From: Aquitalea palustris | Lineage (GTDB): Bacteria; Pseudomonadota; Gammaproteobacteria; Burkholderiales; Chromobacteriaceae | Assembly (NCBI RefSeq): GCF_003693445.1 | Contig: NZ_RFAR01000003.1 | Span: 54,457-118,456, forward strand | Length of the DNA stretch: 64,000 bases | Reading direction: 5' to 3' | In this document: piece by piece, positions 50,030-60,269 of the stretch | Numbering within the stretch: position 1 is the first letter of the stretch | Layout: every line of letters begins with the position of its first letter | Notes under the pieces: generated by a model | Databases searched by the model: none | Told to the model about the DNA's origin: nothing | What the model saw: only the letters and a program-made list of their open reading frames with translations | Position numbers and translations under genes: made by a program

Positions 50030-50996
50030 GCGGTGACTCCTGTTCTCGTCGCAGCAGCCACAGGAAAAACGGTGCACCCAGCAGGCTGGTGATGACACCA
50101 ACCGGCAGCTCTGCGGGTGCCAGCAGGCTGCGTGCCAGCCAGTCGGCACTGACGGTCAGCCAGGCACCCAGCAGTGGGGCAGCCAGCAGCAGGCGGCGGG
50201 CGTCGCTGCCCGTCAATAGCCGGGTCAGGTGCGGTGCCAACAGGCCGACAAAGCCGATCATGCCGCAGCTGGACACCACTACGCCGGCCGCAATGGAGGC
50301 AAGGCAGACCACTAGCCATGCGCCACGACGGATGTCAAAACCCAGATGAAAGGCCGTGGCCTCGCCCAGTTGCAGGGCATTAAGCAAGCGCCATTGACGG
50401 AACAAGCCCAGCCAGACCAGCGGCGTGGCCAGTAGTAGCAGCCAGGCCTGCGGCCATTCGGCATTGGAGAAACTGCCCATCAGCCAGAAGGTGATGCTGC
50501 GCAGGGCGCCATCCGGCAAGGTGGTGATCAACAGGGTCAGCAAACTGCCCAGCAAGGCGGAGATGGCCACGCCGGACAGAATCAGCCGGCTGCCATTGCC
50601 ATTGGGGGAGGCCAGCAGGCGAATCAGCCACAGCGTCAGCAGGCTGCCGGCAAAGCCGGCCAGCGAAACCGGCAAGATGCCGGCGCCCAGGCTCAGTGCC
50701 AGCGCAGCGGCCAGAGCCGCGCCGCTATAGATGCCGAGCAGGCCCGGTTCGGCCAGCGGATTGCGAAAGCGAGCCTGAATGGCGGCCCCGGCACTGCTCA
50801 GCAGCATGCCGCTGCAGATGGCGACCAGCAGTCGTGGCAGGCGTAGCTGCAGCAGTAGCTGTAGTTGCAGTGCCGGCAGCGTTTGATTGCCATGCAGCAT
50901 GGCCCAGACAATCCCGCTGCCGTGCAGCAGCGAACCGAGGCAAGTCAGTAACAGGGCAACCAGCAGGCACTGGCAGAGCAGGGAGAGGCGGATCAT
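50022..50996 (-). CDS. FecCD/BtuC-family ABC transporter permease
   Basis: 324 residues with about nine hydrophobic segments. The family motif LPRLLVAICSGMLLSSAGAA near residue 56 and RNPLAEPGLLGIYSGAALA near residue 80 mark it as FecCD-type, as do GMIGFVGLLAPHLTRLLTGS near residue 240 and LARSLLAPAELPVGVITSLL. These import ferric siderophores, heme or cobalamin. It begins 44 bp after dapB on the same strand, probably within the bamE-dapB transcript, and is coupled to the ATPase gene. The start lacks a good Shine-Dalgarno. Confidence 0.9.
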   Translation of the reverse strand: MIRLSLLCQCLLVALLLTCLGSLLHGSGIVWAMLHGNQTLPALQLQLLLQLRLPRLLVAICSGMLLSSAGAAIQARFRNPLAEPGLLGIYSGAALAAALALSLGAGILPVSLAGFAGSLLTLWLIRLLASPNGNGSRLILSGVAISALLGSLLTLLITTLPDGALRSITFWLMGSFSNAEWPQAWLLLLATPLVWLGLFRQWRLLNALQLGEATAFHLGFDIRRGAWLVVCLASIAAGVVVSSCGMIGFVGLLAPHLTRLLTGSDARRLLLAAPLLGAWLTVSADWLARSLLAPAELPVGVITSLLGAPFFLWLLRREQESPRA

Positions 50997-51040
50997 CAGC
51001 GGGGGAGGGAGTCGGCCGGGCGGCCAGACTCCCGCAGGCC

Positions 51041-52251
<1,211 letters not shown>

Positions 52252-52271
52252 GAGACTCCGATGGGCTGAGG

Positions 52272-52299
52272 ATTATATTTAACTGGCGGTGTTAGGCAA
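52272..52299 (-). promoter_or_regulatory. Sigma-70 promoter of bamE-dapB
   Basis: On the minus strand, TTGCCT, a 16-bp spacer and a perfect TATAAT, about 20-48 bp upstream of bamE. The divergent fur promoter must lie in the same 100-bp gap but was not clearly identified. Confidence 0.6.
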
Positions 52300-52351
52300 A
52301 GCCGGCAAAAGGCTTTATCATGCTTCAAAAATCGACCTAATTTATATCACG

Positions 52352-52780
52352 ATGAGCAAAGCCAGTCACCTTAAAGATATCGGCCTGAAAGCCACCGGCC
52401 CGCGTCTGAAAATTCTCGACCTGTTCGAGATGACCGACGATCGCCACCTGTCGGCCGAAGATGTCTATCGCAAACTGCTGGCCGAGAATATCGACATCGG
52501 TCTGGCCACCATTTACCGCGTGCTCACCCAGTTCGAGCAGGCCGGCATTCTGGTACGCCACCATTTCGAATCCGGCAAGGCCGTGTACGAGCTCAACCAG
52601 GGTGGTCACCACGACCACATGGTGTGCGTGAAGTGCGGCAGCGTGATGGAATTCTTCGATCCTGAAATCGAGGCCTTGCAGGACCGCATCGCCGAGCAGC
52701 ACGGCTTTCGCATTGCCGAACACGCGCTGTATCTGTACGGCGAATGCCTGAGCTGCCAGGGCAAAACCGGCAGCAAGTAA
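52352..52780 (+). CDS. fur: Ferric uptake regulator
   Basis: 142 residues. Winged-helix DNA-binding N-terminus with [15 protein letters not shown] near residue 12 and [20 protein letters not shown] near residue 48. The metal sites include the [11 protein letters not shown] motif (residues 85-95) and the C-terminal CLSCQGK. It represses iron uptake genes with Fe(II). The ATG at 52352 fits the family start [16 protein letters not shown]. Its stop overlaps the aat start by one base (TAATG). Confidence 0.97.
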   Translation: MSKASHLKDIGLKATGPRLKILDLFEMTDDRHLSAEDVYRKLLAENIDIGLATIYRVLTQFEQAGILVRHHFESGKAVYELNQGGHHDHMVCVKCGSVMEFFDPEIEALQDRIAEQHGFRIAEHALYLYGECLSCQGKTGSK

Positions 52781-53481
52781 TGATTCCCTGGCTCGGACAC
52801 GAGCTGGTTTTTCCTCCGGTTCGCAGCGCATTGGCCGAACCGGACGGTCTGTTGGCTGCTGGCGGCGACCTGTCGCCGGCGCGCCTGCTGCTGGGGTACT
52901 CCCAGGGCATCTTTCCGTGGTTTTCTGCAGGCGAACCCATTTTGTGGTGGTCGCCTTCCCAGCGCATGGTGCTATTCCCGCCGCAGCTGCGTGTCAGCCG
53001 TTCGCTGGACAAGACACTGCGCAATCGCCATTACCGGGTGACGCTGGACACGGCTTTCCGACAAGTGATGGAAGCCTGTGCCGCGCCGCGCGCCGGGGCT
53101 GCCGGTACCTGGATCATCCAGCCCATGGTGGAGGCTTATTGTCGTCTGCATCAGATCGGGGCCGCGCATTCTTTCGAGGTATGGATGGATGGCGAACTGG
53201 TAGGCGGCTTGTATGGTGTGGCCCTGGGGCGAATGTTTTATGGTGAATCGATGTTCTCCCGCCGCACGGATGCCTCCAAAATCGCCTTTGTCCACATGGC
53301 TCGCCACTTGCAGGCGCAAGGCGTGGAGATGATCGACTGCCAGATGCATACCCCGCATCTGGCCAGCCTGGGTGCGACGCTGATTCCAAGGGCTGAATTT
53401 ATTGCTACTCTGAAGAACAAGACGCTTGAACCCCAGGCGGACAGCATGTGGAACTATTGTTTCGACCATGAGCCATCGTGA
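52780..53481 (+). CDS. aat: Leucyl/phenylalanyl-tRNA--protein transferase
   Basis: 233 residues. Adds Leu or Phe to proteins with N-terminal Arg or Lys, marking them for ClpS/ClpAP. Motifs are [20 protein letters not shown] near residue 17, [20 protein letters not shown] near residue 44, and [20 protein letters not shown] near residue 130. The start overlaps the fur stop, and its end overlaps the next transferase by 14 bp, so the three genes are very likely co-translated. Confidence 0.96.
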   Translation: MIPWLGHELVFPPVRSALAEPDGLLAAGGDLSPARLLLGYSQGIFPWFSAGEPILWWSPSQRMVLFPPQLRVSRSLDKTLRNRHYRVTLDTAFRQVMEACAAPRAGAAGTWIIQPMVEAYCRLHQIGAAHSFEVWMDGELVGGLYGVALGRMFYGESMFSRRTDASKIAFVHMARHLQAQGVEMIDCQMHTPHLASLGATLIPRAEFIATLKNKTLEPQADSMWNYCFDHEPS

Positions 53482-54190
53482 TGCCGGACCGGCGGTTGCC
53501 ATTCATTTTTATGCTACCGCCCCTTACGCCTGCAGTTATCTGGACGGTCGCCAGGCGCGCTCGCAAGTGGCTATTCCTGCCGAAGCCATTGATGCTGCGG
53601 TTTACAGTCAGTTGGTGAGGCTGGGTTTCCGCCGCAGTGGTCTGTATACCTACCGGCCTTATTGCGACAGCTGCCAGGCTTGCGTGCCGGTACGGCTGCC
53701 AGTGGCGACCTTCGCGCCCAACCGCAGCCAGCGGCGTGGCTGGAAGCGCTTGCAGGGCATGGAGGTGCAGCTATTGCCGCTGGAGTTCCGTCAGGATCAT
53801 TACCAGCTGTACCACGACTACCAGCAGTCGCGTCATGCCGGTGGTGGCATGGCTGAGGATAATGTGCAGCAGTATTCCGAGTTCATTCTCAAAAGCGGCG
53901 TGGACAGCCTGCTGGCGGAGTTCCGGCTGGATGGCGAGCTGAAAATGGTCAGCCTGATCGACCGGCTGGCCGACGGCCTGTCGGCGGTGTACACCTTTTA
54001 CGACCCGCAGGATGCCCAAGCGGGCTATGGCGTGTTCAATGTGTTGTGGCAGGTGGAGCTGGCGCGGGCTTGGCAGCTGCCCTATCTGTATCTGGGTTAC
54101 TGGATTGCTGATTGCCGCAAGATGGCCTACAAGTCGCAGTACCGGCCGCTGGAGCAGCTGCAAGATGGCTGCTGGGTGGCAATGGAGTAG
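53468..54190 (+). CDS. bpt: Aspartate/glutamate leucyltransferase (Bpt)
   Basis: 240 residues, ATE/Bpt family. Transfers Leu to N-terminal Asp or Glu in the bacterial N-degron pathway. The Cys-rich N-terminus [14 protein letters not shown] (near residue 19) and [15 protein letters not shown] (near residue 63) is diagnostic. [10 protein letters not shown] near residue 118 and [20 protein letters not shown] near residue 205 complete the family pattern. The start at 53468 overlaps aat. It ends at a symmetrical terminator shared with a convergent lipoprotein gene. Confidence 0.95.
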   Translation: MSHRDAGPAVAIHFYATAPYACSYLDGRQARSQVAIPAEAIDAAVYSQLVRLGFRRSGLYTYRPYCDSCQACVPVRLPVATFAPNRSQRRGWKRLQGMEVQLLPLEFRQDHYQLYHDYQQSRHAGGGMAEDNVQQYSEFILKSGVDSLLAEFRLDGELKMVSLIDRLADGLSAVYTFYDPQDAQAGYGVFNVLWQVELARAWQLPYLYLGYWIADCRKMAYKSQYRPLEQLQDGCWVAME

Positions 54191-54214
54191 GCCGGATTGA
54201 CCAGGCCGGTAATG

Positions 54215-54244
54215 AAAACAGGCTGACCATGGTCAGCCTGTTTT
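54215..54244. terminator. Perfect palindromic bidirectional terminator
   Basis: A 30-bp perfect palindrome whose half site is AAAACAGGCTGACCA. It gives a stem with T tracts in both directions, between bpt and the convergent lipoprotein gene. Confidence 0.92.
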
Positions 54245-54266
54245 GCGTATTGCAGCCAGACAGCGA

Positions 54267-54734
54267 TCAGTAAGGTACCACCCGGTCGTTGCCGCCACCG
54301 GTCAGTACGCGAACGCGCTGACCGGCTGTCAGCGGAATGTCGGCGTCCTGCACGATGGAAATCATGCGGCCGCTGCCATCGAGCTTGACGGTCACTTCCA
54401 GTGCATTCTTGCCACCCATGCTGCGCTGCGCGGCATTGGCACCGAAGCCACCAGCCAGTGCACCGACGATGCCACCGGCGATGGCACCCTTGCCGCCGCC
54501 GATATTGCTGCCGGCCAGGCCGCCCAGTGCGGCACCGCCCAGTGTCAGCAGTTCATTGTTCTGGCCTTCCATCTTGACGTTGTTGACCGATACCACGCTA
54601 CCCAGCTGTACGGTCTGCGCCTGGCGCATCTGCCCCTTGGAGTAGACGGCGGCGGAGTCGGAGGTGGCGCAGCCGGAGAGCAGGCCCAGCGACAGGCTGC
54701 CAAGCATTACAAGGCGAGTCATCTTGTTGAACAT
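54267..54734 (-). CDS. Glycine-zipper outer-membrane lipoprotein (SlyB/Pcp-like)
   Basis: 155 residues. Lipoprotein signal ending in LLSGC (Cys near residue 22), then a glycine-zipper 2TM stretch with repeated GxxxG (LGGAALGGLAGSNIGGGKGA and AIAGGIVGALAGGFG, about residues 65-98), and a small beta domain at the end (VRVLTGG). SlyB-type proteins sit in the outer membrane; E. coli SlyB forms stress-protective rings around barrels. GGGAGG lies upstream of the start at 54734. It follows pyrD by 17 bp. Confidence 0.9.
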   Translation of the reverse strand: MFNKMTRLVMLGSLSLGLLSGCATSDSAAVYSKGQMRQAQTVQLGSVVSVNNVKMEGQNNELLTLGGAALGGLAGSNIGGGKGAIAGGIVGALAGGFGANAAQRSMGGKNALEVTVKLDGSGRMISIVQDADIPLTAGQRVRVLTGGGNDRVVPY

Positions 54735-54751
54735 ATATCCTCCCTGGGATG

Positions 54752-55792
54752 TCAATTGCGGGTTTGTTGTTGCAGGTGGCGGGCGATGGCCTGGCTGCAC
54801 TGGGCGATCAGCGGTGGTCCCTGATAGATCAGGCCGCTGTAAAGCTGTACCAGTGTGGCGCCGGCTTGCAGCTTTTCTACTGCATCTTCACCACTGAGAA
54901 TGCCGCCTACCCCTATGATGGGCAGGCTGCCGTCTAGTTCACGCGCCAGCTTGCGGATCAGTTGCGTCGAGCGCTCGCGCACCGGTGCGCCGGACAGGCC
55001 GCCGGCTTCGTCCTGCAGCGGGTGCCCGGCGATCTCGCTACGCGACAGCGTGGTATTGGTGGCGATGACGCCATCGATCTTGTGCTCGGTCAGCAGGCGG
55101 GCAATGTCGGCAATCTGTTCGTCGTCCAGATCCGGGGCGATCTTCACCGCCAGCGGCACGTAGCGGCCATGCTGCTCGGCCAGTTGCTGCTGGCGGGTCT
55201 TGAGTGCAGCCAGCAGGCGCGACAGTTCGTCGCCTTGCTGCAGCTGGCGCAGGTTCTTGGTATTGGGCGAGGAGATGTTGACCGTGATGTAGCTGGCGTA
55301 GGCATAAACCTTGTCCAGGCAGATCAGGTAGTCGTCTACTGCGTTTTCAATCGGAGTGACGGCGTTCTTGCCGATATTGATGCCCAGCACGCCGTTGAAG
55401 CGGCAGTTGCGCACATTGTCGAGCAGTACATCGACGCCACGGTTGTTGAAACCCATGCGGTTGATGATGCCCTGATGCTCCGGTACGCGGAACAGGCGTG
55501 GCTTGGGGTTGCCATCCTGCGGGCGCGGGGTGATGGTGCCGATTTCCAGAAAGCCGAAGCCCAGTGCCGCCAGCGCATCGATATGATCGCCATTCTTGTC
55601 GAGGCCAGCAGCCAGACCCACCGCATTGGGAAAGGTCAGGCCCATGGCCTTGACCGGAGACCGGGTCACGGCCGGAGCGGCCAGGCCAAGCAGGCGCAAC
55701 TGGTGAGCCTTGTCCAGTAGCTGCAGGGTTTGTTCGTGGGCGGTTTCTGCGTCAAATCTGAACAGCAGAGGGCGCAGAAGCGGGTAGAGCAT
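54752..55792 (-). CDS. pyrD: Dihydroorotate dehydrogenase (quinone, class 2)
   Basis: 346 residues. The N-terminal helical extension [20 protein letters not shown] places it in the membrane-associated, quinone-linked class. Motifs are [20 protein letters not shown] near residue 55, [12 protein letters not shown] near residue 110, the catalytic Ser in [15 protein letters not shown] near residue 172 and the FMN-phosphate site [13 protein letters not shown] near residue 290. It performs the fourth step of pyrimidine synthesis. CGGAG precedes the start. Confidence 0.97.
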   Translation of the reverse strand: MLYPLLRPLLFRFDAETAHEQTLQLLDKAHQLRLLGLAAPAVTRSPVKAMGLTFPNAVGLAAGLDKNGDHIDALAALGFGFLEIGTITPRPQDGNPKPRLFRVPEHQGIINRMGFNNRGVDVLLDNVRNCRFNGVLGINIGKNAVTPIENAVDDYLICLDKVYAYASYITVNISSPNTKNLRQLQQGDELSRLLAALKTRQQQLAEQHGRYVPLAVKIAPDLDDEQIADIARLLTEHKIDGVIATNTTLSRSEIAGHPLQDEAGGLSGAPVRERSTQLIRKLARELDGSLPIIGVGGILSGEDAVEKLQAGATLVQLYSGLIYQGPPLIAQCSQAIARHLQQQTRN

Positions 55793-55811
55793 GAGCGTCT
55801 CCGGGGTGAAT

Positions 55812-55835
55812 TTGCCCGCTAGTATAACCGGGCAA
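55812..55835 (-). promoter_or_regulatory. Inverted repeat with -10-like TATACT upstream of pyrD
   Basis: Arms TTGCCCG and CGGGCAA flank CTAGTATAAC. On the minus strand TATACT is a good -10, but the matching -35 is poor. It lies 20-43 bp before the pyrD start in the 93-bp gap after rutE. The dyad could be an operator or a leader hairpin; pyrimidine genes are often controlled near the start site. Confidence 0.4.
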
Positions 55836-55885
55836 TGGCCGGGAGCCGAAGCACCATGGTCAAATCCACGCCCGCTTACGCTATG

Positions 55886-56476
55886 TCAGAGTATCTGGCA
55901 GGCTTCGTCAAAACCGAAGCGCGGTGAGCGCGCATGCAGCTTGCCGGCTTCGCCATAGCCCAGGTTGATCAGGAAGTTGGACTGGCAGCGGCCATCGGCA
56001 AAAAACTCGCCATTCACCCCCGCATTGTCAAAACCCGACATCGGACCGCAGTCCAGTCCCAGCGAGCGCGCGGCCATGATCAGGTAAGCACCTTGCAGTG
56101 TGCTGTTGCGGGCGGCGGTGGCGGCAATGGCGGCATCGTTGCCTGCAAACCAGCTCTTGGCGTCGGCGTGCGGAAACAGTCGCGGCAGGTGCTCATAAAA
56201 CTGCATGTCCTGCGCCACGATCACGCATACCGGCGCGGCCATGGTCTTGTCGACATTACCTTCCATCAGGAAGGGGCGCAGCCTTTCCTTGGCCGCAGCA
56301 GTCTTGAGGAAGACAAAGCGGGCGGGAGAACAATTGGCGCTGGTGGGGCAGAGCTTGAGCAGGTCAAACAGCTGGTGCAGGGTTTCGTCACTCACCGGGC
56401 GTTGCTGCCAGTGGCTGTGACTGCGGGCATTGTGAAACAGCTGTTCCAGCGCAGTGGCGGATAGCGGGGTGGTCAT
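55886..56476 (-). CDS. rutE: Nitroreductase-family malonic semialdehyde reductase (RutE-like)
   Basis: 196 residues, nitroreductase fold without long insertions. SHWQQRPVSDETLHQLFDLL near residue 20, CPTSANCSPARFVFL near residue 43 and GPMSGFDNAGVNGEFF near residue 142 fit the RutE/HadB group, which reduces malonic semialdehyde to 3-hydroxypropionate with a flavin cofactor. No other rut gene is present, so the role may be general detoxification. A strong AGGAGGAG precedes the start. It follows motD by 36 bp. Confidence 0.82.
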   Translation of the reverse strand: MTTPLSATALEQLFHNARSHSHWQQRPVSDETLHQLFDLLKLCPTSANCSPARFVFLKTAAAKERLRPFLMEGNVDKTMAAPVCVIVAQDMQFYEHLPRLFPHADAKSWFAGNDAAIAATAARNSTLQGAYLIMAARSLGLDCGPMSGFDNAGVNGEFFADGRCQSNFLINLGYGEAGKLHARSPRFGFDEACQIL

Positions 56477-56512
56477 GGGCTCCTCCTGAATTGGTATTGT
56501 GTGGGCGTCTGA

Positions 56513-57334
56513 CTATTTGCCGGCAGGAACGGCAGCCGGGGCAGGGGTGGTGGAGGGCTGCGATGGCAGCACTTCCGCCTCGTTCTGGTCTTCGGCCAGC
56601 ACGGTAATTGACACGCGACGGTTGGTGGCGCGGCCATCTGGCGTGGTGTTGTCAGCCACCGGCAGGTTTTCGCCCCGTCCTACGGCGACCAGTCTGGCCG
56701 GGCTGATACCGCTTTCCTGAAACAGTCGTACCACGCTACCGGCGCGGGCTGCCGACAGTTCCCAGTTGGATGGGTAGGTAGAGGTTTTGATTGGCACGTT
56801 GTCGGTAAAGCCTTCCACCCGGATCTGGTTGTCTACCTTGGACAGCAGGGCAGCCATGCCGGACATGATCTGGCGCGACTGGTCGTTGGGTGAAGCCTGA
56901 CCCACCGGAAACAGCGCCGTATCACGGATATCGACGGTAATGCCCTTGGGGCTCTGGGTGATGTTCACCTGGCCGCCCTTGACCAGCGGGTCCATTACCT
57001 TGGCCAGGTCAGCGGCCAGCGAGCCAAGTTTGGGGTTCGGTTCGACATGGTGATCCCCGGTGACCGCCTTGGCGATCGGTTTGGTCTGGGGGACCTGGAT
57101 CATGGTATTGGCCCCGCCGGTGGGCGGGGTGGTATTGATATTGATGGTGGAGCCACTGCGAAAGGCATCGACGATGGCCGAGGACAGTACCCGGTACTTG
57201 CCCTCGTTGACCGAAGAAATGGCGTACATCACCACGAAAAAGGCGAATAGCAGGGTGATGAAGTCGGCATAGGATACCAGCCAGCGTTCATGGTTTTCGT
57301 GCTCTTCTTCCTGTCGGCGGCGTCGGCGTGCCAT
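56513..57334 (-). CDS. motD: Flagellar motor stator protein MotD (MotB family)
   Basis: 273 residues. A basic N-terminus, then one membrane helix LVSYADFITLLFAFFVVMYA (about residues 18-37) that carries the proton-conducting Asp. A plug/linker follows, and an OmpA-like peptidoglycan-binding domain from about 140 with VEGFTDNVPI near residue 160 and SNWELSAARAGSVVRLF. The protein anchors the stator to the cell wall. The expected partner (MotA/MotC) is not next to it; the gene lies 25 bp after sppA. GGAG precedes the ATG at 57334. The C-terminal 25 residues are Pro/Ala-rich. Confidence 0.92.
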   Translation of the reverse strand: MARRRRRQEEEHENHERWLVSYADFITLLFAFFVVMYAISSVNEGKYRVLSSAIVDAFRSGSTININTTPPTGGANTMIQVPQTKPIAKAVTGDHHVEPNPKLGSLAADLAKVMDPLVKGGQVNITQSPKGITVDIRDTALFPVGQASPNDQSRQIMSGMAALLSKVDNQIRVEGFTDNVPIKTSTYPSNWELSAARAGSVVRLFQESGISPARLVAVGRGENLPVADNTTPDGRATNRRVSITVLAEDQNEAEVLPSQPSTTPAPAAVPAGK

Positions 57335-57359
57335 ATGTGCTCCGCGATGAGGGCTGTAG

Positions 57360-58298
57360 TCAGAACAGGCGGGTGTTGAACAGGCTGCGTACGCCCCCGG
57401 CGAATTCGACACCTATCTTGCGTGCCACGCGGCTGGAAAGGTCGTCCTGCTGGGTGTAGTCCACCGTCTTTTCCGCTTTGATGATGTCACGGGCTACCGA
57501 GCGGGTATTGCCCAGGCCGTCGGCCAGTCCCAGCGGAATGCCCTTTTCGCCTAGCCATACCATGCCGGAGAATAGCTGCGGGTCGTTTTTCAGCCGGCTG
57601 CCACGGCCATCGCGCACCGCCTTGATGAATTGCTGGTGGATGTCATCCAGCAACTGCTGACGGATGGCTTCCTGTTTCGGATTGCTGGGCGAGAAAGGAT
57701 CGCCCATGGCCTTGTTTTCGCCTGCTGTTTTCAGGCGGCGTTCCACGCCCAGCTTGTCCATCAGGCCGGTAAAGCCAAAGCCGTCGGACAGTACGCCGAT
57801 GGAGCCGATGATGCTGGCCTTGTCGACGAAGATCTTGTCCGCTGCCGCCGCGATGTAGTAACAGCCGGAGGCGCACACTTCTTCCACGGTGACATAGACC
57901 GGAATCGCCGGATGTAGCTTTTTCAGTCGACGGATTTCATCGTAGGCCATGCCGGATAATACCGGGCTGCCGCCGGGGCTGTTCGCCTCGATGATGATGC
58001 CGCGCGTGCCGTGGTCGGCATAGGCGTCTTCAAGCGCGTCGGTCAGTTTTTCGGCGGTATTGTTTTCGCTGTCGATCACGCCATCCAGGCTGATGACGGC
58101 GGTGTGGCCGCTGCCGGTGAGGGCTTCGGCTGATTTGTCTTCATTGCGCAAAAAGGCGAAGGCCAGCAGGCTGCCGATGATGCCCAGCCACACCAGGCGG
58201 AAAAAGATTTTCCAGCGCCGTGTGCGGCGTTGTTCCACCACAGCGGCCATAGCCAGTTTTTCCACCAGCTGGCGTTCCCAGTTTGGAGTGTCGTTCAT
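57360..58298 (-). CDS. sppA: Signal peptide peptidase SppA, short form (S49 family)
   Basis: 312 residues with one N-terminal membrane helix (about residues 30-50). Peptidase motifs are IIIEANSPGGSPVLSGMAYD near residue 100, the nucleophile Ser in VEEVCASGCYYIAAAADKIF near residue 145, and the general-base Lys region DPFSPSNPKQEA near residue 205. It degrades signal peptides left in the inner membrane. It follows the Rieske gene by 41 bp and precedes motD by 25 bp. Confidence 0.93.
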   Translation of the reverse strand: MNDTPNWERQLVEKLAMAAVVEQRRTRRWKIFFRLVWLGIIGSLLAFAFLRNEDKSAEALTGSGHTAVISLDGVIDSENNTAEKLTDALEDAYADHGTRGIIIEANSPGGSPVLSGMAYDEIRRLKKLHPAIPVYVTVEEVCASGCYYIAAAADKIFVDKASIIGSIGVLSDGFGFTGLMDKLGVERRLKTAGENKAMGDPFSPSNPKQEAIRQQLLDDIHQQFIKAVRDGRGSRLKNDPQLFSGMVWLGEKGIPLGLADGLGNTRSVARDIIKAEKTVDYTQQDDLSSRVARKIGVEFAGGVRSLFNTRLF

Positions 58299-58339
58299 TG
58301 TGCTTGCCCTGAGTGCGAATGTCGGCAGTCTAGCAAAAT

Positions 58340-58699
58340 TCAGTCAGGCATGACATTCAGCCACACTTGGCCATCTGCTTCATGCAAGGGAAGGGGCTGC
58401 AGACTCTGGCCACGGCAGGGGCCACCCACGCAGCGGCCATTATTCGGCAGATAGAGCGCACCATGCATGCTGCACACCAGATACTGTCCGGATAAATCGA
58501 ACACATTACCATCCTGCAAGTCCAGCTCGATGGGGATGTGGCGGCAGGCATTCACATAGCCATAGACCCTGCCCTGATAGCGCAGGGCCAGGGCGGACTG
58601 CGGCTTGCCGTCAGCGCTGTCCAGCTCGAAGCGCACGGCGCGGCCGCTATCCTGCAAGTCGGCGCTGGCGCAGATCAGCCTAGCCGTGCCAGCAGCCAT
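58340..58699 (-). CDS. Rieske [2Fe-2S] ferredoxin-like protein
   Basis: 119 residues, single Rieske domain without membrane helix. Cluster ligands are visible as CRHIPIELD near residue 57 (Cys-x-His) and CSMHGALY near residue 78 (Cys-x-x-His). The start was put at ATG 58699 (MAAGTARLICASADL), overlapping the end of the phosphatase gene by 25 bp. Its electron partner is unknown. The rluC-phosphatase-Rieske-sppA order is familiar from other betaproteobacteria. Confidence 0.85.
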   Translation of the reverse strand: MAAGTARLICASADLQDSGRAVRFELDSADGKPQSALALRYQGRVYGYVNACRHIPIELDLQDGNVFDLSGQYLVCSMHGALYLPNNGRCVGGPCRGQSLQPLPLHEADGQVWLNVMPD

Positions 58700-59334
58700 T
58701 GCTGCAACTCCGCAAAGCTGTGGACGATGACCTGCGGCTGGCAATCCTCTAGCAGTCCCACGTCGTGCGCGCCGTAGCTGACCCCCACGCCATGCGCGCG
58801 CGCGTTCAGTGCCATGTTGAGGTCGTGGCTGGTGTCGCCAATCATCACCGTGCGTGCCAGTTCCACACCCAGTTCGTCGCTGATTTCCTGCAGCATGGCC
58901 GGGTGCGGTTTGGAATGGCATTCGTCCACGGTGCGGGTGGCGTCAAACAGCGGGCCCAGGCCGGTTTCGGCCAGCTGGCGATTGAGGCCCACCCGGCTGT
59001 TGCCGGTGGCCACCGCCATGAATACGCCGCTGTCACGCAAGGCTTGCAGGCCTTCCCGCACGCCGTCGAACAGCGTCACGCCGTCGTCGCTGCTGCGGTA
59101 ATGGCGGATAAAGCTCTCGGTCAGCGCCTTGTGCTGGGCATCGTCAAGGCCGGGGCAGGCCAGGTGCAGGGCCTGGTCCAGCCGCAGGCCGATGACATGG
59201 CTGGCTGCCTGACGGTCTGGCACGGGCAGGCCCAGTTCGCGGCAGGCATTCTGGATGGAGTGGGTGATGTGTGCCGTGGAGTCCATCAGCGTGCCATCCC
59301 AGTCAAAAACCAGCAGGTCGTAGTGGCGTGCCAT
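58675..59334 (-). CDS. HAD-superfamily phosphatase, phosphoglycolate-phosphatase-like
   Basis: 219 residues. HAD motif I FDWDGTLMDS at residue 9, motif II VATGNSRVG near residue 107, motif III lysine in CHSKPHPAML near residue 140 and motif IV MIGDTSHDLNMALNA near residue 165. It removes phosphate from a small metabolite; phosphoglycolate is the usual annotation but is not proven by motifs. GAGGAAC precedes the start, which overlaps the rluC stop by one base (TGATG). Confidence 0.9.
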   Translation of the reverse strand: MARHYDLLVFDWDGTLMDSTAHITHSIQNACRELGLPVPDRQAASHVIGLRLDQALHLACPGLDDAQHKALTESFIRHYRSSDDGVTLFDGVREGLQALRDSGVFMAVATGNSRVGLNRQLAETGLGPLFDATRTVDECHSKPHPAMLQEISDELGVELARTVMIGDTSHDLNMALNARAHGVGVSYGAHDVGLLEDCQPQVIVHSFAELQQWLLARLG

Positions 59335-60269
59335 CAGTTCCTCAGTTTTTTCAGAAAGCCTTCCAGCTCGGCTGGCAGCGGGGCTACCAGCTTTAGTGGC
59401 TCACCGGTCAGCGGATGAGGCAGGTTCAGGCTGCGGGCATGCAGGAACATGCGCTTCAGGCCGCGTTTGGCCAATTCTTTATTAAAGGCAAAATCACCGT
59501 ATTTTTCGTCGCCGGCAATCGGGCAGCCACTGGCCTGCATGTGCACGCGAATCTGATGGGTGCGGCCGGTGCGCAGGTGGGCTTCCACCAGGGTGAAGTC
59601 GGCAAAGCGCTCCACGATGCTGAAATTGGTGTGGGCAAACTGGCCATCATCGCCCTCGGCCACCTTGACCCGGCGCTCGCCGTCGGCCGTGTGGAATTTG
59701 AACAAGGGCAGCTTGACGCTCTTGTTGCTCGGGTCCCACGAACCCAGACCGAGCGCCAGATAGCGCTTGTCCGGGACATTGGCGCGCATCATGTCGTGCA
59801 GCTTGACCAGCGCCGAGCGCTTTTTGGCCAGCATCAGCAGGCCGGAGGTTTCCCGGTCCAGCCGGTGTACCAGTTCCAGATACTTCCAGTCCGGGTGCGC
59901 CTTGCGCAGTTGTTCGATCACGCCAAAGGACACGCCGCTGCCGCCGTGTACAGCCACGCCGGCCGGCTTGTCGATCACCAGCAGGGCATTGTCTTCGTAT
60001 ACCACCGGAAAGCTGCCGGGCGGCACGTCATTGACCGGGCGCTCGGCCACGCGGATCGGCGGAATGCGGATCTGGTCGCCAGCCTGGATGCGATAGGACG
60101 CGTCGATCCGGCCCTTGTTCACCCGGACTTCACCCGAGCGCAAGATGCGATAAATATGGCTTTTGGGTACGCCTTTTAGAATGCGTACCAGGAAGTTGTC
60201 CAGCCTTTGGCCGGAATCTCCATCGTCCACGTCAAGAAACGTGACGGAGTCTTTGCGAATGTCAGTCAT
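59334..60269 (-). CDS. rluC: 23S rRNA pseudouridine synthase RluC
   Basis: 311 residues. N-terminal S4 RNA-binding domain (RLDNFLVRILKGVPKSHIYR near residue 20) followed by the RluA-type catalytic domain with the Asp in HRLDRETSGLLMLAKKRSAL near residue 142. RTGRTHQIRVHMQ near residue 228 is also typical. RluC modifies three uridines near the 23S peptidyl-transferase region (955, 2504, 2580 in E. coli). It is divergent from rne across a long gap, an arrangement conserved in proteobacteria. Confidence 0.95.
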   Translation of the reverse strand: MTDIRKDSVTFLDVDDGDSGQRLDNFLVRILKGVPKSHIYRILRSGEVRVNKGRIDASYRIQAGDQIRIPPIRVAERPVNDVPPGSFPVVYEDNALLVIDKPAGVAVHGGSGVSFGVIEQLRKAHPDWKYLELVHRLDRETSGLLMLAKKRSALVKLHDMMRANVPDKRYLALGLGSWDPSNKSVKLPLFKFHTADGERRVKVAEGDDGQFAHTNFSIVERFADFTLVEAHLRTGRTHQIRVHMQASGCPIAGDEKYGDFAFNKELAKRGLKRMFLHARSLNLPHPLTGEPLKLVAPLPAELEGFLKKLRN

